From contig OX044357.1 in assembly GCA_943846675.1 (NCBI GenBank), positions 2,294,001 to 2,358,000 of the forward strand: a stretch of DNA of 64,000 nucleotides. Reading direction: 5' to 3'. Made by a program: the position numbers and the translations under genes. Positions within the stretch are counted from its first letter, which is position 1. Each line of letters starts with the position of its first letter. A model generated the notes under the pieces. The model worked only from the letters and a program-made list of their open reading frames with translations, was not told where the DNA came from and ran no database searches. Positions 8,818 to 17,896 of the stretch are shown in pieces. The DNA comes from UBA987 sp002292105 (GTDB lineage Bacteria > Bacteroidota > Bacteroidia > NS11-12g > UBA9320).

Positions 8818-9753
8818 TTGATCAACTGCTATAAAATTTTAGGTGTTTCCAATTTTGCGGATGAAACAGTAATTCGGAAAGCATATATAAAGCTGGCCAA
8901 GCTTCATCACCCAGATGTCTCTCCAAACTCAGACGGCGAACGTTTTAAGATTGTTTCAAAAGCATACGACACCTTATCTGACGTAAACACCAAATACTAC
9001 CACGATCAAAAGCTTAAGTACTATTTAGAAACTGGTCATAAACCAACATCCACTAGAACAGCTTCAAGACAAAAGACTGAAAAGCCTTTTAAAGAGGGCA
9101 AACAGCGCATGTCGCGTGCCGAGTATTTAAAGCGTAAGGCGCGAGCAGAAAAGGTTAAGCTAAGGATGGATATGCTCTTTTATCAACGTCAGAATTCTAG
9201 ACTACCTTACCCATTACGCATTTTTGGTTGGTTTGTATTTTCATTTGTTGGTTGGCAGCAGGTATATCAGAACTGGTTCGTAGATGAAAACTCTTATGAC
9301 CACATGTTCGCGATATTGGGTTTCTTCTTTTTTGTATTTGCGTCCTTCGGCATGTACTCCCACCTATACAAAATGTACCGCTTTCAAGCATACTCAGGGA
9401 AAAAGCGGTTCGCCTATTTTCGAAAAAGCACCATCACCTGGTTAACATATGTGCTTATCGGGGTTGTCTGTTTGCCTGTTTTAAATTCATTTCGAAAGAC
9501 GTATCATTTAAAGCATTATGGGAAAAACGCTATTGTAAATTATAGTGAAATAAATGGGCGAGGTGATATTGAAATCGTATTCACACCTCTCGGGACAAAA
9601 AAAGCCATTGTCAAGGAGTTCGATTTAAGCGAAAGTGTTATTCATGACGCCAGACACCATTGGGTCATGATACGATTCTCGAAAGCGAACCCACGTATCA
9701 TGGAGTTGGTAGAACGAGATTCTCCTTATTACTTTCCTGCTCCTTTGAATTGA
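8818..9753 (+). CDS. J-domain (DnaJ-like) membrane protein
   Basis: A 311-residue protein with an N-terminal J domain (residues 1 to about 65) including the essential HPD tripeptide at 31-33, which stimulates a DnaK-type ATPase. A basic linker (about 75-125, rich in K and R) leads to three hydrophobic segments (near 138-160, 167-188 and 207-228), so the protein is membrane-anchored with the J domain in the cytoplasm. The C-terminal 80 residues match no family I recognise. It lacks the G/F region and zinc-finger domain, so it is a class C J-protein that would recruit DnaK to the membrane. The start is a TTG; no ATG lies before the J domain. The 3' end overlaps the convergent gene by 25 bases. 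Confidence 0.85.
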   Translation: MINCYKILGVSNFADETVIRKAYIKLAKLHHPDVSPNSDGERFKIVSKAYDTLSDVNTKYYHDQKLKYYLETGHKPTSTRTASRQKTEKPFKEGKQRMSRAEYLKRKARAEKVKLRMDMLFYQRQNSRLPYPLRIFGWFVFSFVGWQQVYQNWFVDENSYDHMFAILGFFFFVFASFGMYSHLYKMYRFQAYSGKKRFAYFRKSTITWLTYVLIGVVCLPVLNSFRKTYHLKHYGKNAIVNYSEINGRGDIEIVFTPLGTKKAIVKEFDLSESVIHDARHHWVMIRFSKANPRIMELVERDSPYYFPAPLN

Positions 9754-10256
9754 TGGTCTTTGTCTTTAAACAACACATTAAACGTTGTTAAGGAGCCATA
9801 CGCTCGAGTAACATATTGCTGTAGACCAACCTTGTCTGCATCTGAAAGTGCTTTATGCGAATTGATGTTTTGCTCGAGTACACGCAATCGGTCGCGTACC
9901 ATAACAATTTTATGAAAGAAGGTGTCAATAGGTATTTCTTTTACTTGCAAATTCTCGTCTTTGGGTTCTAACACCAACAAGCCTCCTTTAAACTTATCTG
10001 CAATTTCGACGATCTCAGCAGAGTCGGTATGTTTGGTTAAAATCCGGTACAGCATGTCTTCCACCTCGTCGAAGCTAATCATGTTGGTTGGCTCTTCAAT
10101 GGCCTCTATGATTTCAATTCCCTCTTCTATTCGTGGAATTTCCCGCAATCCTCCTTCAAAAAAACTTATTGATATAAACTCTACACCCACACGACAGATA
10201 ATGCCCTGACCATACGTATCGTGCTTAATTCTTGTTCCTATTGTTAAATTATCCAT
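9729..10256 (-). CDS. Conserved hypothetical protein with SH3-like N-terminus
   Basis: A 175-residue cytoplasmic protein. Residues 1-45 (LTIGTRIKHDTYGQGIICRV ... GGLREIP) resemble the small SH3-like beta-barrel at the end of UvrD-type helicases and in CarD-like proteins, where GTRVxHxxFGxGxV is typical. The rest is mixed alpha and charged, with a predicted helix-rich C-terminus. Function is not known. The first ATG of the frame is at 10277, but the ATG at 10256 (MDNLTIGTR) begins at the domain edge and is preferred. It converges on the J-domain gene (25-base overlap) and is divergent from the mevalonate cluster. Confidence 0.6.
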   Translation of the reverse strand: MDNLTIGTRIKHDTYGQGIICRVGVEFISISFFEGGLREIPRIEEGIEIIEAIEEPTNMISFDEVEDMLYRILTKHTDSAEIVEIADKFKGGLLVLEPKDENLQVKEIPIDTFFHKIVMVRDRLRVLEQNINSHKALSDADKVGLQQYVTRAYGSLTTFNVLFKDKDHQFKGAGK

Positions 10257-10297
10257 TGTAATTTGTTTCAACCTCAAAATTAATAATTGAACTCGTC

Positions 10298-10305
10298 TAA
10301 ATTTG
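10298..10305 (+). promoter_or_regulatory. Candidate -7 box of the mevalonate cluster
   Basis: TAAATTTG, an exact TAnnTTTG, ends four bases before the ATG at 10310. No -33 TTTG at standard spacing is seen. If real, the mRNA would be leaderless. Confidence 0.35.
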
Positions 10306-10309
10306 CCTC

Positions 10310-11209
10310 ATGGAGTTTTATTCTTCTGGTAAATTGATGCTCACCGGTGAGTATGTGGTGTTAGCTGGTGCGACTGCACTTTCCCTGCGTACGCGAAAGG
10401 GTCAAAAAATGTTGGTTGAGCCTTCAGAAGATCAGGCAATTCACTGGAAATCAATTGACCACAATGGAAACTGCTGGTTTGAAAATACGTTTTCTATCCA
10501 TGATTTTACGGTATCAAACGTATCAAATCAAGTTGTTGAAAATAGACTTACGTCTTTGTTACGATTCATCAATCGCAATTCTACCGTGGTAAATTTAGCC
10601 GATGGCTTTGCCATCACAACCACATTAGAATTTGACAGACAATGGGGTTTGGGATCTAGCTCTACCTTAATCGCCAATTTGGCTAAATGGTCGGAAGTTG
10701 ATCCAATAGAATTATTACATGCGGCGTTTAAAGGCAGCGGCTACGACGTGGCTACTGCCATGGAAAACAACGCCATTCTTTATCAAATCAAAAACGACCA
10801 GCCCACTTGGGAGAAAACAGTGTTTAACCCGCCGTTTTCGCATCAACTATTTTTTGTTTACTTAGGTAAAAAACAGCAATCTGAGGAAGAAGTAAAAAAG
10901 TTTGATGTCCAAAACGTTACCAAAGAAGACGTTGCTTTGTTTAATCAATTGACACAAGACTTGTTGACTTGTGAAACACTGCCTGATTTCTCATACATCT
11001 TGACTTCACACGAAAGAGCGCTGAGTGACATCTTAAACCGTCCAACAATCAAATATCAAAGATTTCGAGACTATCCATTTTCTATTAAATCACTTGGCGG
11101 ATGGGGAGGCGACTTTGTTATGGTTGTGGGCAATCCAGACGACCAAAACTACTTTAAAGACAAAGGGTACGACGTCATTTTATCTTGGGACGAGGTGATT
11201 AAAACGTAG
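10310..11209 (+). CDS. GYDIA-family GHMP kinase (mevalonate-pathway type)
   Basis: A 299-residue GHMP-fold kinase. N-terminal SSGKLMLTGEYVVL (residues 5-18), the ATP-binding WGLGSSSTLIANLA near 112-125, the family-defining GSGYDVATAM (GYDIA-like, with V for I) and a C-terminal SLGGWGGDFVMVV motif 3 are all visible. Bacteroidota members of this family sit beside mevalonate genes and could supply the phosphomevalonate kinase step, since no other candidate is in the cluster; this is inference. It is the first gene of a four-gene run with mvaD, mevalonate kinase and UbiA on the same strand, 84 bases before the mvaD ATG. Confidence 0.8.
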   Translation: MEFYSSGKLMLTGEYVVLAGATALSLRTRKGQKMLVEPSEDQAIHWKSIDHNGNCWFENTFSIHDFTVSNVSNQVVENRLTSLLRFINRNSTVVNLADGFAITTTLEFDRQWGLGSSSTLIANLAKWSEVDPIELLHAAFKGSGYDVATAMENNAILYQIKNDQPTWEKTVFNPPFSHQLFFVYLGKKQQSEEEVKKFDVQNVTKEDVALFNQLTQDLLTCETLPDFSYILTSHERALSDILNRPTIKYQRFRDYPFSIKSLGGWGGDFVMVVGNPDDQNYFKDKGYDVILSWDEVIKT

Positions 11210-11293
11210 TCCGCTGAATGTCAAAAAACCGAATTTTTGTCGGGTAATAAATCTAAACAAAATAGTATAGACCTTTGTTATCTTCGCGTGCTC

Positions 11294-12316
11294 ATGAAAG
11301 GAAGTGTTAAATGGCAAAGCCCAAGCAATATCGCTTTGGTCAAATACTGGGGAAAAAAGGGATTCCAAATTCCGTCGAATGCGAGTTTGAGTTTCACCTT
11401 GTCGAATTGCCACACGACCACGGAATTACACTGGGCAGAAGACGAAAATACTGATGTTTCCGTATATCTAGACAACGAATTAAACGAAGGTTTTAAGCCA
11501 AAAGTTACCAAGTTTTTCGATCATGTGAGCACATTGTATCCTGTATTGAAGAAATTCAAGTACGATATTTATACCACGAATACATTTCCGCATAGCAGCG
11601 GTATTGCGAGTTCAGCCAGCGGCATGAGCGCACTAGCACTGTGCACGTGTAGTTTGTTAGAATCCATAGGACAGCTAAACAAACCGTTCTTCGAAGAAGC
11701 AAGTAATTTGGCGCGAATTGGAAGTGGCAGTGCAAGCCGGTCTGTATTTGGCGGGTTGGTTGAATGGGGCGAACATCCTGAATTTGAGGGAAGTCACGAT
11801 TCATATGCAGTTCCCTTTATGCAGGCACATCCTGTTTTCCACAATTATCAAGACACCATCTTGCTGGTTCATGAAGGTCAAAAATCCGTATCCAGCACTG
11901 TTGGTCACGGCTTACTAGACATACACCCGTTTAGTGCACAACGATTTCAAGTCGCTCAAGATAACATGTCGAAACTGAAGGACATTCTGCAAAAGGGCGA
12001 CCTCGACTCATTTACCGAACTGATTGAATCAGAAGCACTTATGCTCCACGGTTTAATGATGACGTCTACGCCGTCGTTCATCTTAATGCTACCCAATACA
12101 CTTTCGATCATTCAAAAAATTCAAGCTTTTCGCAAACAAAACGACTGTCATATTGCTTTTACTTTAGACGCTGGTGCAAATGTGCATATGCTCTATCCTG
12201 AAAAGGATATAGACAAAGCCCAGAAGCTGATTGACACAGAACTTGCAGCACTTTGTGCAAATGGAAAGTATATTTGCGATAATGTTGGGCATGGCCCCGA
12301 ACAATTAGAATGTTAA
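11294..12316 (+). CDS. mvaD: Diphosphomevalonate decarboxylase
   Basis: A 340-residue GHMP-superfamily enzyme that decarboxylates mevalonate diphosphate to isopentenyl diphosphate with ATP. Diagnostic motifs are SPSNIALVKYWGKK near residues 8-21, the phosphate-binding SSGIASSASGMSAL loop, GSGSASRSVFGG and the TLDAGANVH segment. The longest frame begins at a TTG at 11237; the ATG at 11294 matches the usual N-terminus, and a weak TATCTTCG box (11279-11286) lies between the two. The last bases overlap the mevalonate kinase gene by seven, which suggests translational coupling. The family also contains phosphomevalonate and mevalonate decarboxylases, but the context favours the classical step. Confidence 0.92.
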   Translation: MKGSVKWQSPSNIALVKYWGKKGFQIPSNASLSFTLSNCHTTTELHWAEDENTDVSVYLDNELNEGFKPKVTKFFDHVSTLYPVLKKFKYDIYTTNTFPHSSGIASSASGMSALALCTCSLLESIGQLNKPFFEEASNLARIGSGSASRSVFGGLVEWGEHPEFEGSHDSYAVPFMQAHPVFHNYQDTILLVHEGQKSVSSTVGHGLLDIHPFSAQRFQVAQDNMSKLKDILQKGDLDSFTELIESEALMLHGLMMTSTPSFILMLPNTLSIIQKIQAFRKQNDCHIAFTLDAGANVHMLYPEKDIDKAQKLIDTELAALCANGKYICDNVGHGPEQLEC

Positions 12317-13251
12317 AAGAATCACTTTTTTACGCTAAGATTCTCCTTTTTGGGGAGTATGGAATCATACAAGATTCTATGGGATTGTCGATTCCTTACA
12401 ACTCTTTTAAGGGCAGTTTGAAGTTCAATCAAACCCTAGAAGGAGTTGCTCTTGATTCTAATGAGCACTTACAGCGCTTCGGCGCATACCTTACAGACCT
12501 TAGCCAGTCGAAAGAATTGTTGTTTGCCTTTGACTCGGATAAATTCAATACAGATGTAGCTGAGGGAATGAGTTTTGACTCAAGCATTCCACAAGGATTT
12601 GGTGTAGGTAGTTCTGGTGCATTGGTTGCCGCTATTTACAACCGATATGCCAACGATAAAATTGATTTTGAGACGAAACCAAATAGCAATCAAATCTCTA
12701 AGCTAAAAACCATTTTTGGTCAGATGGAAAGCTATTTCCATGGTAAAAGTTCTGGCCTTGACCCATTGATTTGTTATTTAAACCTCCCGGTTTTGATCAA
12801 GTCGAAAGAACAAATGGGAACTGTTGGCTTACCGTCTTCAAATAGTGAAGGCAAGAGTGCTATCTTTTTGATTAACAGTGGACAACCTGGCGAAACGGAG
12901 CCGATGATTAACATTTTCATGGAGAAAATGAAGCAAGAAGGTTTCCGCAATATGTTAAAACAAGAATTTAAAAAGTATAACGATGCCTGCATTCAAGCTT
13001 TCTTAAAACGAGATATTGCGCCTTTGTTTTCAAACATCAAGTCTCTCTCTAGCTTGTTGCTTAAAAACTTCACACCTATGATTCCGAGCATGTTTCACAA
13101 GCTTTGGAAAGAAGGCATAGAGTCAAACGCATACTATCTGAAATTATGTGGCAGTGGTGGCGGTGGATACTTCTTAGGTTTTACCCAAGACCTTGATGAG
13201 GCACAGAAGCGCTTAAAAGATTACCCACTAGAGGTTGTATTTACATTCTAA
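12310..13251 (+). CDS. mvk: Mevalonate kinase (GHMP family)
   Basis: A 313-residue cytoplasmic kinase that phosphorylates mevalonate. Visible are YAKILLFGEYGII (residues 8-20), the ATP loop PQGFGVGSSGALVAAI near 95-110, HGKSSGLDPLICY near 146-158 (with the catalytic Asp), and the LCGSGGGGYFLGF motif 3 near 280-292. Length matches bacterial mevalonate kinases. It overlaps mvaD by seven bases and is followed two bases later by the prenyltransferase gene, so the group is very likely an operon. HMG-CoA synthase and reductase are not in this window. Confidence 0.9.
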   Translation: MLKESLFYAKILLFGEYGIIQDSMGLSIPYNSFKGSLKFNQTLEGVALDSNEHLQRFGAYLTDLSQSKELLFAFDSDKFNTDVAEGMSFDSSIPQGFGVGSSGALVAAIYNRYANDKIDFETKPNSNQISKLKTIFGQMESYFHGKSSGLDPLICYLNLPVLIKSKEQMGTVGLPSSNSEGKSAIFLINSGQPGETEPMINIFMEKMKQEGFRNMLKQEFKKYNDACIQAFLKRDIAPLFSNIKSLSSLLLKNFTPMIPSMFHKLWKEGIESNAYYLKLCGSGGGGYFLGFTQDLDEAQKRLKDYPLEVVFTF

Positions 13252-13253
13252 CT

Positions 13254-14135
13254 TTGGCCTTACTTAGCCGTAAAAAACGTTATTTCCTTGTTAAAGTTTT
13301 AGGACTGTTATCGATAATTCGATGGCCAAACGTGTTGTTTACAGCGTTAACTCAATATATCGCTGCGATATATGTGTTTACCCCTAATCGTGGACACTGG
13401 GAAGTTTTAAAAGATTTCGAATTGCACTTTATCGTTGCTGCGTCTAGTTTCATTATTGCAGGAGGTTTCATCATCAATAGTTTTTACGATTTAGAAAAGG
13501 ACTTAATCAACAGGCCGCACAAAGCCTTGTTCGACCGTATTGTCAGCAAGTCGTTTTGCTTAAACACCTACTGCGTTTTGAATGGGATTGGACTAACCTT
13601 CGCTCTGTTTGCTTCTTGGCGGGTATTCTTGTTTTATGCTTTTTTTGCTTTTAGCCTGTGGTTTTACTCTCACAAACTCCAAAAGATGCCAGTCATCAGA
13701 GAACTCACCGCGTCTATTTTGTCTGTGCTTGCTGTGTTTAGCCTCATCTTGTATTACCAACACATGAATTGGATAATGTTTCTATACGGTGGTTTGTTTA
13801 TGTGCATGTTACTGAATAGAGAAATTATCAAGAACCTAAAAAATATTGACGGAGACGTTGCTGTAGGAAACAACTCAATATCAACACATTGGGGGGAGAA
13901 AGTGAGTAAGAATATATTCGGAACCGTATCGGTTATTATGGTTGGCGGTTGGTTGAGCTTTTATCATGCAGCAGAAGGAAATCACGTGTTGATCTACACC
14001 ATATTTGTCAGCTTTTTAGTGTTGATTACGTGGGGCATTTTGGTTACCAGCAATCGAAAGCAACAGCTATTCTGGGCCCATCGGCTGTATAAAATTATGA
14101 TGGCGGTGAGTGTGTTGTATTTGATTGTGTATTAA
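13254..14135 (+). CDS. UbiA-family prenyltransferase, probable geranylgeranylglycerol-phosphate geranylgeranyltransferase
   Basis: A 293-residue membrane protein with about eight to nine hydrophobic segments. The first Asp-rich motif is NSFYDLEKDLINRP near residues 79-92 and the second is NLKNIDGDVAVGN near 196-208; both bind the prenyl diphosphate through Mg2+. Bacteroidota homologues beside mevalonate kinase are annotated as the enzyme that adds the second geranylgeranyl group to GGGP. That specificity is inferred from family and neighbours; other UbiA acceptors (quinone rings) are possible. The start is a TTG two bases after the mevalonate kinase stop. The stop overlaps the convergent gene by four bases. 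Confidence 0.75.
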   Translation: MALLSRKKRYFLVKVLGLLSIIRWPNVLFTALTQYIAAIYVFTPNRGHWEVLKDFELHFIVAASSFIIAGGFIINSFYDLEKDLINRPHKALFDRIVSKSFCLNTYCVLNGIGLTFALFASWRVFLFYAFFAFSLWFYSHKLQKMPVIRELTASILSVLAVFSLILYYQHMNWIMFLYGGLFMCMLLNREIIKNLKNIDGDVAVGNNSISTHWGEKVSKNIFGTVSVIMVGGWLSFYHAAEGNHVLIYTIFVSFLVLITWGILVTSNRKQQLFWAHRLYKIMMAVSVLYLIVY

Positions 14136-14494
14136 GCGCTTTCTTTTGGACTTCGAGGCTTCTGAAAAACCCCATATAGGATAAAAGCGCAACCAATAAA
14201 CAAAGGTAACTCGTATATTTCGGCATCTGGTATGACCGCATAAATCACGCCTCCAAACGCAATCAGAATCACACCCACTATAATCTTAGCTTTTCCGATA
14301 TATTTTTTTTCTTCCTGGTATTTATTCTTGCGCTGTTCAATTTTGCGACTCACGGCTTCATCTTCTATAAAGTCCGTACAAGTGTGTTTGAAATTTGCAG
14401 GTTTATTCGTTAAACCACAAACCATTTGACGATTAGAATCGAATGCTCGATTGGAGCAAAACTTACAAATAGCTAACCTTTCGAAATGGTACAT
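14132..14494 (-). CDS. Small membrane protein with four-cysteine N-terminus
   Basis: A 120-residue protein. The N-terminal 40 residues hold C10-x2-C13, C26 and C39, spaced like a small zinc-binding knuckle or Fe-S site, followed by a charged helix (EQRKNKYQEEKKY) and two hydrophobic segments near 68-86 and 92-110. It therefore looks like a cytoplasmic metal-binding module anchored in the membrane. I do not recognise a named family. It lies 9 bases downstream of the T9SS gene on the same strand and converges on the UbiA gene with a four-base overlap. Confidence 0.65.
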   Translation of the reverse strand: MYHFERLAICKFCSNRAFDSNRQMVCGLTNKPANFKHTCTDFIEDEAVSRKIEQRKNKYQEEKKYIGKAKIIVGVILIAFGGVIYAVIPDAEIYELPLFIGCAFILYGVFQKPRSPKESA

Positions 14495-14503
14495 ATTAAT
14501 GGC

Positions 14504-16876
14504 TTAATCAATCTTTATGATCTTCTTTTGATAAGTCAAGCCCAATTCATCCGTAAGATAAACCACATAAACTCCTGACGTCAACCCTTCTAAACTCATC
14601 TCAAATTGGCCGCGTGGTCGTAAATCACTTTGTTCTTGAATCACAATACCACTCAAATCCGTTAGCTTTATATCTTGAATGAACGTGCCGCCACTTTGAA
14701 TGAATAATTTTGTTGATGTTGGATTTGGGTATACTTGAAAATCTGAGACAAAGACATTTTTGACCGATAGCCAGAACAATTGTATGGTATCGCTCTGCAT
14801 TTTACATCCTGAATCTGAGACAAACTCTAGATAGCCTCTATCGAAGAATACCGAATCCACCTGATAGGCCATTACGGGTAAGGAAGAGAAAGAATCAACA
14901 AATTGAAGTGCTCCATTTTCATAACCCAAATACAGATTAAAATACGAACTACCGTTCATCCTACCTTCTATCGTCACTTCATAACCTTCGGTAGCATTTC
15001 CTGCACCTCCAATTTCATCGAGCACACCGTTAGGTATGCTGTTATTATGGACTGTGACGCCAGTGGTATTTTGACATAAATTTCGATCTGTGACAGTAAC
15101 TGCGTATTGATACAACCCAGCATCTGCTGAGTAAAACACTGGAGATTGTTGATTAGTATCCGACAAATGAGTTGCAGGACTCCAGGCAAATTGTACTCCC
15201 GTTGGAGTCTGTACATTTAAATTAACTGTTGACCCTGCACAGAAACTGTATGGTGTGTTAGGAGCTGAAACCTCAGGCAAACTATACACGCTCACCCAGA
15301 CCGAATCAGCCCCCTTGCATCCTGTTGCAGTGTCTTCCACGCTGATGTAATATGTTCTACCAATGGTATCCCTAAACGTTGGGTTTGACACCTTTACATC
15401 GGTTAGCCCAGATGTTGGACTCCATGAAAAACTGTAAGGTGATGAAGTCACGCCTATTTCAGTAGAATCTCCAAAGCACAATCCGACACGTCTTTCTAAC
15501 GATTTTAACTGTATGTCGGGATTCACATCGATCTGTACTTCTGCATTAGAACTACAACCATAGATTTTGTTTGTGGCCGTTAAAAGCCAAGTGAATTGAC
15601 CAGTATCTGCTGCAGTAAACATTGGGTTCGAAATGGTAGAGTCTGAAAGGGTTTCGCTTTTTGACCAATGATACGTTTCGTTGGCTGCGGCGCTTCTACC
15701 AATTTGAATTGTTGACCCCTTACAGAGTGACCATTTCTTTTGAACAGTCGACAAATCAGGTTTATCATAAACAGTAACCGACTTTTCCGAAGAACTGAAT
15801 CTTGGACTGGTGGACGAAATACGCATTTTGTAACCTGAACCACTTATTCCTTCAGGCAATTTACCGCGAATGGATTTAGGCTTGGTCTGAGTTGTCAGAC
15901 TGCCAATTACGGTGCCAGATGTAAACTTCCCTTGACTATTAGAAAGTTCAAGCTGAAAATTGTTATTCGAATTGTAAGTCCCAACACCATCGGCAACAAT
16001 TGAAACATCTACAGTAAAGGAATCACTCGGACATGCCGCAGCACCTGCATTAGGCTCTACATAATGGAGTTTATGGAATTCCATCTTATTGCAGAAATGA
16101 CAAAGCAAGATGAGTAAATCTGACTCTGCATTCACTACCATTCCAGCCGGCTTGTTGTATCCCGTTAGCTTAGTGAGGTTTTTAAAGTTTTTATCGCAAC
16201 GGTATAAATAACTATCATCCCAATTGGACATGAAATAGTTCCCTTCTTTGTCCTGAACGATACTATTCAAACTGTCGACACCAGGCGTAAACACTGTTGT
16301 TAGTTTCCCAGAAGCGGTATCAATCTTAACCACCTTAGCCAGTGAATCATCCGTAACAACTAAAAGCTCATTTTTATCGTTGAACAGCAATCCTCTTGGT
16401 CTATTTAACCCACTAGAAACTAACGTTGTATACGACGGAGTGTAAAATGGTGGTGGCCCAACTTTACCCTTCACAATTCGACCTGCTCCAACATCCGACA
16501 AGTAGAAATATTGCGGATCTCTCGGATCCATTTCAATGTCTTCTATTTCTGACCAACTCAAAGTTGATATATTAAATGATATAATTTTATTGTACCCAGT
16601 TGCGTCATACACCACAATGGTATTGTCGTCTATAACCAGTAAACCTTTATTGCTTCCCACTTTGCCCACCACCAAGTCTCTTGGGTCTTTCAAACCCGTA
16701 GCTACCGTATTCAATTTGTAATTCGAATCCAATTCCAAAACCTTTCCATCACCTCTATTGGTGATGAGATAAGACTTTTTGTCTGGATTATATGCCACAC
16801 GGTAAGGCCTATTATATTGCGCATATAATGAGACGGTTACAAGAATTAAGGCTAGTAAGGTTATTGGTTTTTTCAT
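14504..16876 (-). CDS. T9SS type A cargo protein with N-terminal beta-propeller
   Basis: A 790-residue secreted protein. The signal peptide (MKKPITLLALILVTVSLYAQ) is followed by NHL/SMP-30-like propeller blades to about residue 265 (repeated NRPRGLLFNDKNELLVV-type strands), then several Ig-like/gliding-type domains of about 85 residues (each with an F/L-C-x-G-S start and a W-S-P-A-T core), and a T9SS type A sorting domain at the C-terminus (FQVYPNPTSTKLFIQ ... GVYVVYLTD ... KKIIKID). It should be displayed on the outer surface; ligand unknown. The ATG overlaps the TGA of the upstream reductase gene (ATGA), so the two are translationally coupled although one product is cytoplasmic and the other secreted. 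Confidence 0.85.
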   Translation of the reverse strand: MKKPITLLALILVTVSLYAQYNRPYRVAYNPDKKSYLITNRGDGKVLELDSNYKLNTVATGLKDPRDLVVGKVGSNKGLLVIDDNTIVVYDATGYNKIISFNISTLSWSEIEDIEMDPRDPQYFYLSDVGAGRIVKGKVGPPPFYTPSYTTLVSSGLNRPRGLLFNDKNELLVVTDDSLAKVVKIDTASGKLTTVFTPGVDSLNSIVQDKEGNYFMSNWDDSYLYRCDKNFKNLTKLTGYNKPAGMVVNAESDLLILLCHFCNKMEFHKLHYVEPNAGAAACPSDSFTVDVSIVADGVGTYNSNNNFQLELSNSQGKFTSGTVIGSLTTQTKPKSIRGKLPEGISGSGYKMRISSTSPRFSSSEKSVTVYDKPDLSTVQKKWSLCKGSTIQIGRSAAANETYHWSKSETLSDSTISNPMFTAADTGQFTWLLTATNKIYGCSSNAEVQIDVNPDIQLKSLERRVGLCFGDSTEIGVTSSPYSFSWSPTSGLTDVKVSNPTFRDTIGRTYYISVEDTATGCKGADSVWVSVYSLPEVSAPNTPYSFCAGSTVNLNVQTPTGVQFAWSPATHLSDTNQQSPVFYSADAGLYQYAVTVTDRNLCQNTTGVTVHNNSIPNGVLDEIGGAGNATEGYEVTIEGRMNGSSYFNLYLGYENGALQFVDSFSSLPVMAYQVDSVFFDRGYLEFVSDSGCKMQSDTIQLFWLSVKNVFVSDFQVYPNPTSTKLFIQSGGTFIQDIKLTDLSGIVIQEQSDLRPRGQFEMSLEGLTSGVYVVYLTDELGLTYQKKIIKID

Positions 16877-17787
16877 GGTGTTTGCGCTTTGAGAAACTGG
16901 TTATATATAATGGCTATTCCTTCGTCAAATGAGCGAGGATCATAACCCAAAATTTCCCTGCTTTTGGTTAAATCAAATCCAGTTATTGGCGGCCTTTTAG
17001 CCGGTTGATTCAAACTCAAACTGTCAATCCGAGTCACGTGCTCCATACTAAGACCAAAATAATTGGCTACACGCTGCACCAATTGATAAATATTCATTTG
17101 ATCCTTCCCAGATATATTAAATATTCCAGTCGCTTTCTTTTCGGCTATTAAAGCACAACCGATGGCCAAATCTTCGGCCAAGGTAGGTGAGCGAAACTGA
17201 TCATCTACCACATTAATCTTTTTCTTATTGGCCAAGCTTTCTCTTGCCCACAAAACAATATTACTCCTACTCATGTCGGCAACAAGCCCATAAACCAACA
17301 CTGTGCGTGCAATCGCCCACGAAGAGGCTTGTTCTTGCACAATCTTCTCTGCCTTCAATTTAGAGTGTCCATAGATGCTAAGCGGTTTGGCTAACGCGTC
17401 TTCCTTGTATGGACCATTTTCTCCATCGAAAATAAAATCGGTAGACACCAAAACCATATGTGCGTTAACCTGATTCGCGGCTTCAGTGATATACTGCGTG
17501 GCTGTAACATTAAGCAATTCACACGATTCTGGATCAAGCTCACAAGCGTCAACATTGGTCATCGCCGCGCCGTGAATAATTACATCTGGTTGGTGTTTCG
17601 TGATAACTGTTTCAACTTCGGCCTTGTTGGTGATATCCATTTCAGCATAGGTGTAGCCTTCAGAAATGATATGTCTATTTGCACCTCTGGCCGTGGCAAT
17701 TAAGTTAATCTCGGGGTTGTTGAGATACAAGTCTGTAAGCTTTTGCCCCAACAAACCATTGCTACCAGTTACCAATATTTTTTGCAT
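16873..17787 (-). CDS. RmlD-like NAD-dependent epimerase/reductase (SDR family)
   Basis: A 304-residue extended-SDR protein. The N-terminal Rossmann motif VTGSNGLLGQKL (residues 5-16), the VSTDFIFDGENGPY strand typical of the dTDP-4-dehydrorhamnose reductase (RmlD) family and the catalytic YGHSK near 144-148 are intact. RmlD proteins reduce dTDP-4-keto-rhamnose for polysaccharide synthesis, but no rmlA, B or C is nearby, so the substrate is uncertain. The frame begins six codons earlier at 17805; the ATG at 17787 (MQKILVTG) places the Rossmann motif at its usual distance. Its TGA overlaps the ATG of the downstream T9SS gene. Confidence 0.8.
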   Translation of the reverse strand: MQKILVTGSNGLLGQKLTDLYLNNPEINLIATARGANRHIISEGYTYAEMDITNKAEVETVITKHQPDVIIHGAAMTNVDACELDPESCELLNVTATQYITEAANQVNAHMVLVSTDFIFDGENGPYKEDALAKPLSIYGHSKLKAEKIVQEQASSWAIARTVLVYGLVADMSRSNIVLWARESLANKKKINVVDDQFRSPTLAEDLAIGCALIAEKKATGIFNISGKDQMNIYQLVQRVANYFGLSMEHVTRIDSLSLNQPAKRPPITGFDLTKSREILGYDPRSFDEGIAIIYNQFLKAQTP

Positions 17788-17896
17788 ACGAATAACACAA
17801 ATCACGTGTATACCAAGGCCAAATACAAGAAACTAATGCAACATTAAAACCATGTTCCGTTTGGACTCAATCTGCCAAAGTCGAAACTCCAACGGC

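Noticed and set aside
11237..11293. Longer N-terminus for mvaD from TTG 11237
   Set aside because: The additional residues match no family member and a weak -7 box lies within them.
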